From the NCBI GenBank assembly GCA_945862235.1, contig CAMAYU010000024.1, positions 1 through 51,539 of the forward strand: DNA of 51,539 bases, given 5' to 3'. Position numbers and translations under genes: made by a program. Below the pieces are notes generated by a model, which did not search any database, had not been told where the DNA came from, and worked only from the letters and a program-made list of their open reading frames with translations. Source of the stretch: Schlesneria paludicola DSM 18645. GTDB lineage: Bacteria > Planctomycetota > Planctomycetia > Planctomycetales > Planctomycetaceae. Below, piece by piece: positions 8,941 through 18,948 of this stretch; the stretch's first letter is position 1, and the number at the start of each line of letters is the position of its first letter.

Positions 8941-9080
8941 GAGGTTCTTTCTTTCGTGACTCAGGCGGCTCGCCAGAGGAGGAGAAAAATAGGTGACGAC
9001 GATCAATGATGACAGGCTCAAGCGAGTCGAATGTTTCCTCGGCATTCCACCACGAACCAACGCGCCCGACAACATTGAAG

Positions 9081-9153
9081 AACCAGCCCGACGCGCAAGC
9101 GAGGGCTGGACCCGCGATGGCGGTGAAGCCCTCGCTTGCGCGTCGGGCTGGTT
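9081..9153. repeat. Long palindrome, perfect 27-bp arms
   Basis: Arms 9081-9107 and 9127-9153 (core CAGCCCGACGCGCAAGCGAG / CTCGCTTGCGCGTCGGGCTG) are exact inverted copies around a 19-base loop. Same family as 16795-16865 and, more diverged, 25248-25313, 36192-36254 and 18423-18482. Confidence 0.9.
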
Positions 9154-9300
9154 TTGAAATGCCCCTCAGTGCCCCGTAACCTCCCAAATCAACGCCTGAT
9201 ATCCTCCATTTCCCCATCTTTCCGGATAGAGGACTGTCCACGCGGCCTAGGAAATCTCGGGCGGACGTGGCGTCCATCCGACGTCGCACGCTTCTGGGCG

Positions 9301-11652
9301 ATGGCTCTGTGTCGTGCGCCAATGCTTACTCTGCGGCAAGTCCCCCGCTACTCTCTCCCGCTCAATCCCCTTCCGTCTGGATGCGAGTTCTGCGTCGAGA
9401 TCGACGCCAGCACCTCCTCATTTCTCGAACAGGTCCGCGTTTTGAACGAGTCTCCCAATCCTGCCATCTCATCGGTCGAGGGCTGGTTGTCAGCGGCCCC
9501 TGCGTTGCGGCAGTCGATCGAATCGAAGCTGTTGTCCGGCGAGTCGGTCGTCGCCTGCATGACCTCGGATATCGACCACGAACGGTTCTATCGCCCGACG
9601 TTGCTCGTCCTGACGACGCAGCGTTTTCTGAGTTCCTCGTCCGCAGCGGGTTTTCACGAGTGGCCGCTGGTACGCATCGACAAACTCAAAACAAAGGACC
9701 GTGCGGGACTCGGAACGCTCGAACTGCTCGGCCCGGACCAGCGACTCGCCGTCTGGCACTACACCATTGCTCAGGGACCATCGGCTCTCGTCATGGGAGA
9801 CCGGTTTGAGGACCAGAAGGCCGGGCATTCTTCGACATGCCGAGCGGAAGACGACGATATTCCCGAGGCCGAAGAGCACGAAGTGCCTCCCAACACGATG
9901 GCTCTGTTCCGGCTGTGGCAGTTCGCGAAGCCGCACATTGGATGGATGTTCGTGGCCTTCGTCCTGTCGTTGACGGCGACCGTGGCGGAAGTCGAAACGG
10001 CCAAGATGACCAAGCCACTCGTCAATCTGTTGAAAGACTTTGAGAAGGGGACCGCTCCTGATTTGTCCCCGGCGACAAAGTACTTGGGGATCATGCTCGC
10101 GGCGGCCGTGGTTGCGTGGGTACTCGGCTGGGCGCAGGGGGCGATCCTCGCGTGGGTCAGCGAACGAGTCACCGCCAATTTGCGAGACCGCACGTATTCG
10201 CATCTGCAAAAACTGTCGCTCGAATACTTCGGTGGCAAGCGAACCGGCGACCTGATGTCGCGGATCAGCACCGACTCGGATCGTCTGTGCCAGTTTCTGT
10301 CGGACAGCATCGTGGACTTCACCGCCAACAGCATTTTGCTGGTGGTCGTCGCGTGGGCGTTGTTTGCCGAGAACACCAACCTCGCTCTGATCACGATGCT
10401 GCCGTTCCCGTTCATTGTGTGGTTGATGTACTACTCGCGCGACAAGCTGCAAGTCGGCTTTCAGGCGGCCAACCGTGCGTGGGCGCACATGACCAGCGTG
10501 CTGGCCGACACGATTCCGGGGATTCGCGTGGTGAAGGCGTTCGCTCAGGAAGATCGCGAGATCGAGCGTTTTCGCACGGCGAACGAGTCCGTCGTCGTCG
10601 CTAACAACCGCGTGAATTCGCTTTGGACGTTCTTCTGGCCGCTGATTCTGTTCCTCAACAATTTGGGTGTGTTCGTGGTCTGGGCGTTCGGTGTCTGGCT
10701 GATCTCGCGCCACGAAACGGGCTTTGATGTCGGGTCGCTGACCGTGTTCGTGTGGCTGAGCGGCAAGTTTTACAGCAAGCTCGAAATGATGAGTCGCATG
10801 GTGAACTCGTCGCAGCGCGCGGCCGCCAGCGCGCAGCGGATCTTCGAGATCCTCGATCGCGTCTCGAACGTCCCTGAACCGGCCAAACCCGCAAAGCTCG
10901 ACAAGCTGCGCGGTGAACTCGAGTTTAAGCACGTTGGCTTCCGCTACGGCAATCGCAAGGTGATCCGCGACTTCTCACTGAAGATCGAGGCGGGAGAAAT
11001 GATCGGTCTCGTGGGACACACGGGAGCGGGCAAGAGCACGCTCATCAACCTCGTCTGCCGGTTCTTCGATGTCGCCGAGGGAACGATTCTCGCGGACGGA
11101 ATCGACATCCGCAGCTACAAGGTCGAACAATATCGCCGCAACGTGGGGATCGTCCTTCAAGACCCGTTCCTGTTTTATGGATCGATCGCCGAGAACATTT
11201 CCTACGGCCGCCCCGATGCGACGCGAGACGAGATCATCAGCGCGGCGAAGGCCGCTCGCGCCCACGAGTTCATTCTGCAACTGGCCGACGGCTACGACTC
11301 GCTGGTCGGTGAACGCGGTCAATCTCTTTCCGGGGGCGAACGCCAACGGATCAGCATCGCGCGCGCGCTGCTGATCGACCCGCGCATCCTGATCCTCGAC
11401 GAAGCGACTTCGGCGCTCGACTCCACGACCGAGCGACAGATTCAAGAGGCGTTACAGAACCTCGTGAAAGGCCGCACGACAATCGCGATCGCCCACCGCC
11501 TCAGCACGCTCCGCCAAGCCAATCGGATCATGGTCATCGAACGCGGCCGCTTGGTCGAACTCGGCACGCACGACGAACTGCTCCAGCTGGACGGAGCCTA
11601 TGCCGCGCTCCATCGCGCCCAGCAAGAACTGACGAAAGACATCGGCTGGTAA
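9301..11652 (+). CDS. ABC exporter (fused membrane and ATPase domains) with an extra N-terminal domain
   Basis: A half-size ABC exporter of type IV (MsbA-like) fold. After an N-terminal part, six membrane helices run from about residue 220, beginning PHIGWMFVAFVLS. The ATPase has Walker A GHTGAGKSTL (about 571), signature LSGGERQR (about 676) and Walker B ILILDEATSALD (about 697), all intact. The first 200 residues include a segment (SGESVVACMTSDIDHERF through about DRFED) that resembles a PH-like domain and is not part of standard exporters. The start is uncertain: ATG at 9301, ATG at 9322 and TTG at 9442 are possible, none with a strong ribosome site except AGG eight bases before the TTG. 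The substrate is unknown. The open frame begins at 9136 but its first part overlaps repeat sequence. Confidence 0.85.
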   Translation: MALCRAPMLTLRQVPRYSLPLNPLPSGCEFCVEIDASTSSFLEQVRVLNESPNPAISSVEGWLSAAPALRQSIESKLLSGESVVACMTSDIDHERFYRPTLLVLTTQRFLSSSSAAGFHEWPLVRIDKLKTKDRAGLGTLELLGPDQRLAVWHYTIAQGPSALVMGDRFEDQKAGHSSTCRAEDDDIPEAEEHEVPPNTMALFRLWQFAKPHIGWMFVAFVLSLTATVAEVETAKMTKPLVNLLKDFEKGTAPDLSPATKYLGIMLAAAVVAWVLGWAQGAILAWVSERVTANLRDRTYSHLQKLSLEYFGGKRTGDLMSRISTDSDRLCQFLSDSIVDFTANSILLVVVAWALFAENTNLALITMLPFPFIVWLMYYSRDKLQVGFQAANRAWAHMTSVLADTIPGIRVVKAFAQEDREIERFRTANESVVVANNRVNSLWTFFWPLILFLNNLGVFVVWAFGVWLISRHETGFDVGSLTVFVWLSGKFYSKLEMMSRMVNSSQRAAASAQRIFEILDRVSNVPEPAKPAKLDKLRGELEFKHVGFRYGNRKVIRDFSLKIEAGEMIGLVGHTGAGKSTLINLVCRFFDVAEGTILADGIDIRSYKVEQYRRNVGIVLQDPFLFYGSIAENISYGRPDATRDEIISAAKAARAHEFILQLADGYDSLVGERGQSLSGGERQRISIARALLIDPRILILDEATSALDSTTERQIQEALQNLVKGRTTIAIAHRLSTLRQANRIMVIERGRLVELGTHDELLQLDGAYAALHRAQQELTKDIGW

Positions 11653-11687
11653 GACACCTGGAGCCCGACTTTTCCCAAAGCCGGACT

Positions 11688-13964
11688 TCACTCCGCCTCG
11701 CGAGTCGCTCCGTTCAACATGCGTCGCGTCAGCCAGACCTCGAACGCGAGGAACGCGAGGAAGCCGTAGAGCAGCAGCCACCAGAGTTCGGTGCGCGAAC
11801 CATCCGCGAACATCTGGCGTTGCATCTGCACGAGATCCGTCACAAACGTGAGCCGATTCGCGCCCGCCAGCGTCGCGCACTGATCGTCTGTCAGAGGCGT
11901 GAGGTCCGACTCACCGCGATCGAAATTCGTCACAAAGAGTTCGTCGGTGGGAGACGGCTTGCCGGCGTGAGCCTTGGCGGCGAAGCGATACACTCCGGGA
12001 AGTGTCGCAGAATCCAATCTCGCGCCCGGCTGGAAGTCGTCGTCGATGCGAGTGGCCGGGAGCGGAGCATTGCTCGGCGTGAGGAACTCGAAGTCATCGA
12101 GTTTCACGAGCGGAGAGATGTTCAACGACAGCGGCGTCCCCACATCGACATTGCGGCTCGTCGTGGGCGAGGCGAGAGCGAACAGCAGCTCGTGCAGCCA
12201 CGGCACGTAGTCCTGCTTCGCGGGAAGCGTGTTCCAATCGGCATCGAGCGACGACGTGAGAACCGCCGTCGTGCCGCGTCCGTACCGGCGCGTCACCAAC
12301 CACGGATCACCATTCGTCAGCTTGGCGATGACGATCGGCGTTCCCAGCGAAACGCCCGAGTTCTCACCCATCTGTTTGTTCTTCGTTGCCTCCTGCGACG
12401 CGTTGTCGGTCGCCTCTTTCTGAACGCTCACCCGCCACCATTGGGTGAACCGCGCATCGGTCAGCGTCCCCCCCTTGTCCGAACGAAACGGTTTGAGCCA
12501 AGGCAATTCCAAACTGTTGCCTGCAATGCGAACCCCCAGCGCCGACTTGCCCGCCTCCGCAGCGACCGCCTCCGCGCCAATCGCCTTGAGTGAGACCGGC
12601 AACAGTCTCGTGCCGAGTTGATCACTCTCTTGCGTGAATCCCGATTGCGGGGTCTTGTCTCCGAGGGCAAAGAGCAAGCCGCGACCGCTCGCCACAAACC
12701 GGTCGAGCAAACTCAACTGTTCGGCCGAGAGTGTCTCAACGTTGGCGAGCACGAGGACCGCCGCATCGCGCAGCGTTTCCGCGCTGATTGCGTCCGGCGT
12801 GAGGATCGTCGGTTTGATCCACGCTGCCTCGCTGCCCGTCGCCATCAGTGCCGCCCGTGCGAAGAATGTTTCGCTGCGAGTCGGATCGAGTCGCTTGTCA
12901 CCGTCCGCGAGGACGATCGGCAGGGAATCGGCAACGAGGACCACGGCCTCGGATCGGTTGTCACCGGGCAACGCGTCGTTCTCCAAAACGACGCCGATCA
13001 ATTGCGAACCGACCTGCTCGAACCGCCGCTCAAACTCCACGGTCGCCTCGCCGTTCGGCAACAGCTTCAGTTGCAAGGTTTGGTCGGCGAGTCGCTGGCC
13101 GTTCACTTCGAGATGCACTTTGCGTGAGATCGCATTCTCACCGCCGCTGTAACGGACCTTACTGCTGATCCGCACCGGCACGCCGGGAACCGCCAGCTCG
13201 CGCGAAAGTTGCAGTCGGTCAATCGTAAAATTGGCTGAATGACCGAGTTGCCCCTCCGCGACATCCATCACCCACAAACGCGGCGGCTGCGGCGATTGCT
13301 CCTTCAAATCGTCGAGTCTCGCCCACAGAGCCTCATCGTCCGGCTTCCAACTCAACGCCTGCCGGTCGGTAAACACGACCACTTCGCGTTGCAGGTTGGT
13401 ACCGCTCGCGAGCGACTGCACGGCTTTGGAAATTGCCGCGTGCAAGTTCGCGGTCCCGGCTGGAGACGGCAGGCTTTCGAGAGCCTCGCGCACACGCTGC
13501 TTGTCTCGCGTGAGACCAGCCAAAGTGGCAAGAGGTTGTTCGCGCGCATCGACGACCATCACGCTGTCGCCCGGCCGCAGTTCCTCAACAAACTGACGAG
13601 CGACCCGCACGGCGTTCGCATGAGGCGTGAGCGCACGACCCTCCCAACCCATGCTGTATGAACCATCAATTACCAGCACGACATCACGCGGTTGAGTCGA
13701 TCCGAAACTCCCCAGCCAGGCGCCGCCGAGCCACGGTCGCGCCAGAGCAATCGCCAGCAGCGCGACCAATCCCATCCGCACGGCCAACAGCAACAACTCC
13801 TCCAGCCGCAACTTCCGCCTCGCGCTCGGATCGAGTTCCAAGAACTGCATCGCCCCCCACTCCACGATGTCGTACTTCTTGCGACTCAGCAGATGAGCAA
13901 GCACCGGCAGCAACACGCCCGCCAGCCCCAGCAACATCCACGGATTCAGAAAGAAGTGCTGCAT
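11688..13964 (-). CDS. BatA-like membrane protein with von Willebrand factor A domain
   Basis: About 758 residues. The N-terminus is a BatA/aerotolerance-type domain: FFLNPWMLLGLAGVLLPVL followed by the RKKYDIVEWGAMQFL motif and a second membrane helix near 57-75. A VWA domain follows with the metal site DGSYSMG (100-106). Beyond it are a glutamine-amidotransferase-like alpha/beta region and a C-terminal membrane helix (WWLLLYGFLAFLAFEVWL) with a short basic tail. Such proteins usually lie in clusters with a MoxR ATPase and a DUF58 protein; none is nearby. The ATG at 13964 is the first methionine, although a TTG five codons upstream is also open; neither has a clear ribosome site. It ends convergent with the ABC exporter, 35 bp apart. 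Confidence 0.85.
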   Translation of the reverse strand: MQHFFLNPWMLLGLAGVLLPVLAHLLSRKKYDIVEWGAMQFLELDPSARRKLRLEELLLLAVRMGLVALLAIALARPWLGGAWLGSFGSTQPRDVVLVIDGSYSMGWEGRALTPHANAVRVARQFVEELRPGDSVMVVDAREQPLATLAGLTRDKQRVREALESLPSPAGTANLHAAISKAVQSLASGTNLQREVVVFTDRQALSWKPDDEALWARLDDLKEQSPQPPRLWVMDVAEGQLGHSANFTIDRLQLSRELAVPGVPVRISSKVRYSGGENAISRKVHLEVNGQRLADQTLQLKLLPNGEATVEFERRFEQVGSQLIGVVLENDALPGDNRSEAVVLVADSLPIVLADGDKRLDPTRSETFFARAALMATGSEAAWIKPTILTPDAISAETLRDAAVLVLANVETLSAEQLSLLDRFVASGRGLLFALGDKTPQSGFTQESDQLGTRLLPVSLKAIGAEAVAAEAGKSALGVRIAGNSLELPWLKPFRSDKGGTLTDARFTQWWRVSVQKEATDNASQEATKNKQMGENSGVSLGTPIVIAKLTNGDPWLVTRRYGRGTTAVLTSSLDADWNTLPAKQDYVPWLHELLFALASPTTSRNVDVGTPLSLNISPLVKLDDFEFLTPSNAPLPATRIDDDFQPGARLDSATLPGVYRFAAKAHAGKPSPTDELFVTNFDRGESDLTPLTDDQCATLAGANRLTFVTDLVQMQRQMFADGSRTELWWLLLYGFLAFLAFEVWLTRRMLNGATREAE

Positions 13965-14237
13965 TGGCGGGAGTGACAATTTGAGCCGGAGGCAATGGGC
14001 GGAACACGGTGCGGGTTATATCTCACGCGGCACGGAGGAAAAGGCATTCCACAACTTCCCGTGAGCGGCTGGGGCTAGCCGCCGACAAGTTGGAACTCCC
14101 GCACGCTAGAATCGCCCGCCTCCACGCACCTTGTCCGCTCGCACACCTCTGCCCAAACGCCAGCACGAGCGGCCCGCCTGCTCTACGTTTTTCAACAGGC
14201 AGTTAAACGGCGACACGACTCAAGCCCCGCCGGCAAA

Positions 14238-15386
14238 TCAGTACCGCGCGATGTAGCCGCCGGGGAGACGCCGGACGAGGCGTTTCATTTCCAAGACGGT
14301 GAGCGTGGCGAGGACGCGCGATGGTGGGATCGTTGCGGCGCGTAAGACGTCATCAATCGGGACCGGCTCGGCGGTGACGAGGTTTAGAATTTCTCGCTCT
14401 TGTTCGGAGAGCTGTAACTCGGCGGGCTTCCGAATCGTTTCCGCCGTTGAGCGTTGGACTGGCGAGACCAGCGGGCCGAGGGCCTGCAACACGTCATCCA
14501 CTCCTCGGATCAACATTGCGCCATCGCGGATCAGGTCGAGGCATCCGAGGCTCGCTTCAGAATCGACTCGCCCCGGCAGCGCGAACAGATCGCGATTCTG
14601 TTCCATCGCATGTCGCGCCGTGTGCAAGGCTCCGCTGTTGCGCCCCGCTTCGATCAAGACCACGCCGAGCGACAGTCCGCTGATGATGCGGTTCCGCTGT
14701 GGGAACAGCCCCGACTTGGGCGTCTGGTCCATCGGTGATTCCGTCAGCAAACAACCGTGTTGCTTGACCAGCTCGGCCAGTTCTTTGTGCTCGGGCGGAT
14801 AGACCGTGTTGAGTCCCGTCGCACAAACGGCGACCGTGCGGCCTCCCGCTTCGAGTGCTCCCTTGTGTGCCTCCGCATCAATCCCGCGAGCCAATCCGCT
14901 GACGACCGTGATCCCCGCACGAGCCAACGACTGCGCCAACCGGAACGCCTGCTGTCGGCCATACGTGGTGCAATGCCGCGACCCGACGATGGCCACGGCC
15001 AACTCGTCGGACTTCAGCAGCGTTCCCTGACAGTACAGCACGGTCGGCGGATCGGGGATGCGTTCCAATGCGGCCGGATAGTCGTCACGACCTCGCACAA
15101 TTGCCGTGACATTCGCCACTCGCATCCGTTCGAGTTCCTCGCGTGCCGCCTGCTCGGTTCCATGCGTGACGACCGACATGGCCAGCTTCGGCCCCACGTT
15201 CGAGACTTCCTGCAACTGCGATATGGTGGCTCGCAAGATGCCTGTGGCCGAGCCAAACCGTTCGAGCAACAACTGGTACGTGCGCGGACCGACTCCGGGG
15301 ACAAGGTTCAGCCGCAGCACATCGAGCAGTTCTCGCTCGGCATCGACGGGTGGCACGTCATCTTCGGGAAAGAGTTCATCAGACAT
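14238..15386 (-). CDS. dprA: DNA-processing protein DprA
   Basis: A 382-residue DprA/Smf protein, which loads RecA on incoming single-stranded DNA during natural transformation. An N-terminal helical region with a helix-hairpin-helix-like segment (LVPGVGPRTYQLLLERFGS) precedes the Rossmann-like core: GSRHCTTYGRQQA, SGLARGIDAEAH and EAGRNSGALHTARHA, all standard DprA motifs. A winged-helix C-terminus (from about 320) completes the three-domain form. The ATG at 15386 starts the conserved part; the frame is open further to 15683 through non-conserved sequence. No competence genes are adjacent. Confidence 0.93.
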   Translation of the reverse strand: MSDELFPEDDVPPVDAERELLDVLRLNLVPGVGPRTYQLLLERFGSATGILRATISQLQEVSNVGPKLAMSVVTHGTEQAAREELERMRVANVTAIVRGRDDYPAALERIPDPPTVLYCQGTLLKSDELAVAIVGSRHCTTYGRQQAFRLAQSLARAGITVVSGLARGIDAEAHKGALEAGGRTVAVCATGLNTVYPPEHKELAELVKQHGCLLTESPMDQTPKSGLFPQRNRIISGLSLGVVLIEAGRNSGALHTARHAMEQNRDLFALPGRVDSEASLGCLDLIRDGAMLIRGVDDVLQALGPLVSPVQRSTAETIRKPAELQLSEQEREILNLVTAEPVPIDDVLRAATIPPSRVLATLTVLEMKRLVRRLPGGYIARY

Positions 15387-15565
15387 GGCGGCATCGTTTT
15401 GAAGTGAGAGGAGCGGGCCGAAGCGGGCGAACCGACCCCGTGCGGACAAATGTGAGTCGTTTAGGCGACCGGCAAGACTTGATTTACCCAAAGTAGACGT
15501 GTCACTCCGTGACACGAACCGTTCCCGCCATTGAGTGTCGGGTCTACTCTCACTTGCCGCTCGCC

Positions 15566-16651
<1,086 letters not shown>

Positions 16652-16753
16652 TCACTGACTGTCCCACACGGGATCAAACCCGGAGCGATGCTATGAAGCG
16701 ATCCCGCGTTTGTGAAGCAAACGTCTCGCAAGAGCAGTTCATGGGTGGCGTCT

Positions 16754-16790
16754 GACTTGGGTGCGAGCGGACTTGGGTGCGAGCGGACTT
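16754..16790. repeat. Short tandem duplication, 16-bp unit x2.3
   Basis: GACTTGGGTGCGAGCG at 16754-16769 is repeated at 16770-16785 and begins again with GACTT. One of several short tandem duplications between 16.7 and 19.5 kb. The surrounding gap 16580-16969 otherwise holds the palindrome at 16795-16865 and a solo arm of the GGACGAGGCGTCC family near 16916-16940; no gene is seen. Confidence 0.85.
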
Positions 16791-16794
16791 CAAA

Positions 16795-16865
16795 ACTAGC
16801 CCGACGCGCGAGCGAGGGCTACGCGATCATCGTAGGCTCAGCCCTCGCTCGCGCGTCGGGCTAGT
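16795..16865. repeat. Long palindrome, perfect 26-bp arms
   Basis: Arms 16795-16820 and 16840-16865 (core AGCCCGACGCGCGAGCGAGG / CCTCGCTCGCGCGTCGGGCT) are exact inverted copies. It differs from the copy at 9081-9153 at one arm position (CGCGCG against CGCGCA), and the other arm carries the matching change. Confidence 0.9.
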
Positions 16866-16969
16866 TCATCCGGACGCGGCACCTTCAAGTCCGGACACTA
16901 CCGGTCCCTTTAGGTGGACGGACGAGGCGTCCATCCTACGGTCCTCGATGAGTTCTGCGTTGGGGCCAA

Positions 16970-17692
16970 TCACACTTCGCGCAGCAGACGTTCGGCGAGA
17001 AAGCTCACTACGCGCGGGGCCATGTGGTTGGCATACGTCCAACCGAAGCCGCCGTGCGTCGTTTGCACGTCCACGTCGAACGGAATGCCGGTCGAAGAGA
17101 GCTTGGTCATCAACGTCTCCACTCCATCACGGCAGTAGTGATCTGCGGGATCGCAGAGCAGGAGCTGGTGCTTGGGCCAGTTAAGCGGATGGAGGTGCAG
17201 GATCACGGTCGCCTGCCGAGATGCTTCGCGATCGGGAAAGATCTCGTCGAGCGTCGTACCGTGACCGTACCACGTTTCAAAATCGACCTTCGGTGAAACG
17301 GCCACCACAACTGGAAACTGCCGCGCGTGCCGATAGGCCAATTGCAACGCTCCTTGACCACCCATCTCAACCCCGCACACGGCAATCTTCGGCGGTTCGA
17401 TCTGCCAGCGTTCGCGGCAGAACTCGGGGACCTGCTGCTTCAAAAAATCGAGCGGACTGACGTGCGCGTCGAACGGAACATGCACGCGATCCGTCCACCA
17501 GCACAGTGGACCAATCGGACAGACGCACGCGAGGCCATGTCGATTCAGCTCGGCCGTGTAAGCGACGTTGTCGCGCAGCGTCACACCGTCGTAGCCGTGC
17601 AAGAACAACACGACACCGTGCGGCGTGGCAGGCGAATCGGGCGTGAAGACATCAGCGGGATGTGCCGCCAGCAGTTCGGTAGACCAACTCAC
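16970..17692 (-). CDS. Esterase-fold protein with a replaced nucleophile (likely non-hydrolytic)
   Basis: A 240-residue alpha/beta-hydrolase-fold protein of the esterase D/S-formylglutathione hydrolase type: VVLFLHGYDG (oxyanion region, 27-36), then the nucleophile elbow, then Asp181/184 and His213 in TTHGGFGW. The elbow, normally GxSxGG with a catalytic serine, reads CGVEMGGQGAL: residue 109 is Glu (GAG). The rest of the fold and the acid/base residues remain. A serine hydrolase mechanism is therefore not expected; it may be a pseudoenzyme or use other chemistry. The start is GTG at 17692 with AAAGG seven bases before it. No partner gene is obvious; hpt is divergent upstream. Confidence 0.75.
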   Translation of the reverse strand: MSWSTELLAAHPADVFTPDSPATPHGVVLFLHGYDGVTLRDNVAYTAELNRHGLACVCPIGPLCWWTDRVHVPFDAHVSPLDFLKQQVPEFCRERWQIEPPKIAVCGVEMGGQGALQLAYRHARQFPVVVAVSPKVDFETWYGHGTTLDEIFPDREASRQATVILHLHPLNWPKHQLLLCDPADHYCRDGVETLMTKLSSTGIPFDVDVQTTHGGFGWTYANHMAPRVVSFLAERLLREV

Positions 17693-17851
17693 AAAGATGC
17701 CTTTCGTGGACGCAGCGTCGAACGCGGTGGTATGTCTGCGCGATGCTGAAAACGGAGAACGGGGGCGGTAAGTTAGGCCCGTGCCTCAACCAAGGCAAAT
17801 CGCTCGTGACTCACCACGTTCGACCGTCACGTTTCCTCACACGGACCCGCC

Positions 17852-18373
17852 ATGTACACGCTGCTGCCCGCCCACCAGATTGCCCTGCGAGTCGCCGAAC
17901 TGGGGCGAACTATCGGCGAGGCTTATCGCGGGAAGCCACTTACGATTTTGGGAGTCCTCAACGGCAGCGTCATCATGGTTGCCGACCTGATGCGCTCGAT
18001 CGAGGTGCCGCACCGGATCGGGTTCGTTCACGCTTCCAGCTACGCCGGAAAGACGACCGAGTCCGGATCGCTCTCCGTGGGTCTAAACCTGATGCCCGAC
18101 ATTGAAGGTCGCGACGTGCTGCTGGTCGATGACATCTTCGACACGGGCAAGACGCTGGTCAGGCTGCTCGACGAACTGCGAACCTATCGTCCGGCGAGCA
18201 TTCGCACGGCGGTGCTGCTCTGGAAACAGGGACGCAGCGTCGTCGAGACGACTCCCGATTACTTCGGCTTCCAAATCCCGAACGCCTTCGTCGTCGGCTA
18301 CGGCTTGGACTACGACGACGACTATCGCCATCTCCCGAACATCGCCGTTTTGGAGCAGTGCGACCTCGATTAG
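17852..18373 (+). CDS. hpt: Hypoxanthine phosphoribosyltransferase
   Basis: A 173-residue purine-salvage enzyme that attaches hypoxanthine or guanine to PRPP. The PRPP-binding motif DVLLVDDIFDTGKT lies at 88-101; the flexible-loop segment SSYAGKTTESG (62-72) and the PPi-binding GVLNGSVIMVADL (34-46) are also present. Length is normal. The ATG at 17852 is the first methionine in the frame; CGGACCCGCC precedes it, with no clear ribosome site. The next 575 bp downstream hold repeats and a candidate RNA rather than a gene. Confidence 0.93.
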   Translation: MYTLLPAHQIALRVAELGRTIGEAYRGKPLTILGVLNGSVIMVADLMRSIEVPHRIGFVHASSYAGKTTESGSLSVGLNLMPDIEGRDVLLVDDIFDTGKTLVRLLDELRTYRPASIRTAVLLWKQGRSVVETTPDYFGFQIPNAFVVGYGLDYDDDYRHLPNIAVLEQCDLD

Positions 18374-18422
18374 CCGCCCGTTAGACAGCACGCGGCCGAA
18401 GCGGATATTCGTGTTGAAGGGA

Positions 18423-18482
18423 CACCAACCCGAAGTGTGGGTGAGGATGAAAGCAGTGGCCGCGCTCACGCTTCGAGTTGGT
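18423..18482. repeat. Palindrome of the ACCCGAAGTGTG family
   Basis: Left arm 18423-18446 (CACCAACCCGAAGTGTGGG...) and right arm 18465-18482 (CTCACGCTTCGAGTTGGT) pair imperfectly. Related to 36192-36254, and a single right-arm copy lies at 32730-32755. Confidence 0.65.
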
Positions 18483-18569
18483 ATTCGCTTGGGCCGCGTG
18501 GAGTGAAGCGGAGTCGCAAACACACGTTGACCACTTTTAGACAAGCCCCTATGTTCCCGCCCGCGTTGG

Positions 18570-18608
18570 CTCGAACGTTCTGTTCAGGTGCCACTCGAAC
18601 GTTCTGTT
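18570..18608. repeat. Direct repeat, 15 bp x2 with 9-bp spacer
   Basis: CTCGAACGTTCTGTT occurs at 18570-18584 and 18594-18608. No coding sense is visible around it. Confidence 0.8.
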
Positions 18609-18669
18609 TGCAGCAGTTTGACATCAAGAGACAGCTCGCTCCCCCTCACTGTGCTTCATGTACAGCGTG

Positions 18670-18849
18670 ACAACGGTGGACTCGGCCAACGGCAAGGACG
18701 CCTGCGGTTGAACACTGGGCGGAGTGGGTTCGGGTCTGTTCCCGCAAGGACGCGGGGCGACCCGGTTGTCTTTTCCACCAGCCGATCGCCCCGGAAGCAA
18801 TGGAATCTCAGCCCCCCCTGGGCCCGTTGCTTCCGGGGCATTTTTTTTG
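18670..18849 (+). ncRNA. Candidate structured RNA ending in a strong terminator
   Basis: No protein frame is convincing here, but pairings nest well: GGTGGA (18675-18680) with TCCACC (18774-18779) closes a region holding a small stem 699-702/718-721 and a two-part stem CGGGT/ACCCG (18731-18735/18760-18764) plus CCCGC/GCGGG (18741-18745/18752-18756). It is followed by a 13-bp GC-rich hairpin and a T8 run. The layout is that of a small RNA with its own terminator. It matches no family I recognise (not tmRNA, SRP RNA or RNase P). A TTGACA lies at 18618-18623 but no good -10 follows it. Alternatively it is the long 3' untranslated region of hpt. Confidence 0.4.
18788..18847 (+). terminator. Strong intrinsic terminator
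   Basis: GCCCCGGAAGCAA (18788-18800) pairs perfectly with TTGCTTCCGGGGC (18827-18839), followed by ATTTTTTTT. It can end transcripts from hpt or from the candidate RNA just upstream. Confidence 0.85.
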
Positions 18850-18898
18850 GCTCCGTGGCTCCAAGCCTCCGCTTTGAGTGACAAAGGAGCGGCTCCAC

Positions 18899-18924
18899 TT
18901 GTCCACACTGTTTGTCCACACTGT
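18899..18924. repeat. Short tandem duplication, 13-bp unit x2
   Basis: TTGTCCACACTGT at 18899-18911 is repeated directly at 18912-18924, downstream of the broken lipoprotein gene. Confidence 0.85.
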
Positions 18925-18948
18925 GAGCCGGACTCAGTCGCTGCCGAT

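Noticed and set aside
9490..10932. 480-codon minus-strand frame opposite the ABC exporter
   Set aside because: The exporter frame contains conserved membrane and ATPase motifs; the opposite frame is His/Arg-rich and unlike any family.
18618..18623. TTGACA as a -35 box for the candidate RNA
   Set aside because: No acceptable -10 sequence lies 16-18 bases downstream.
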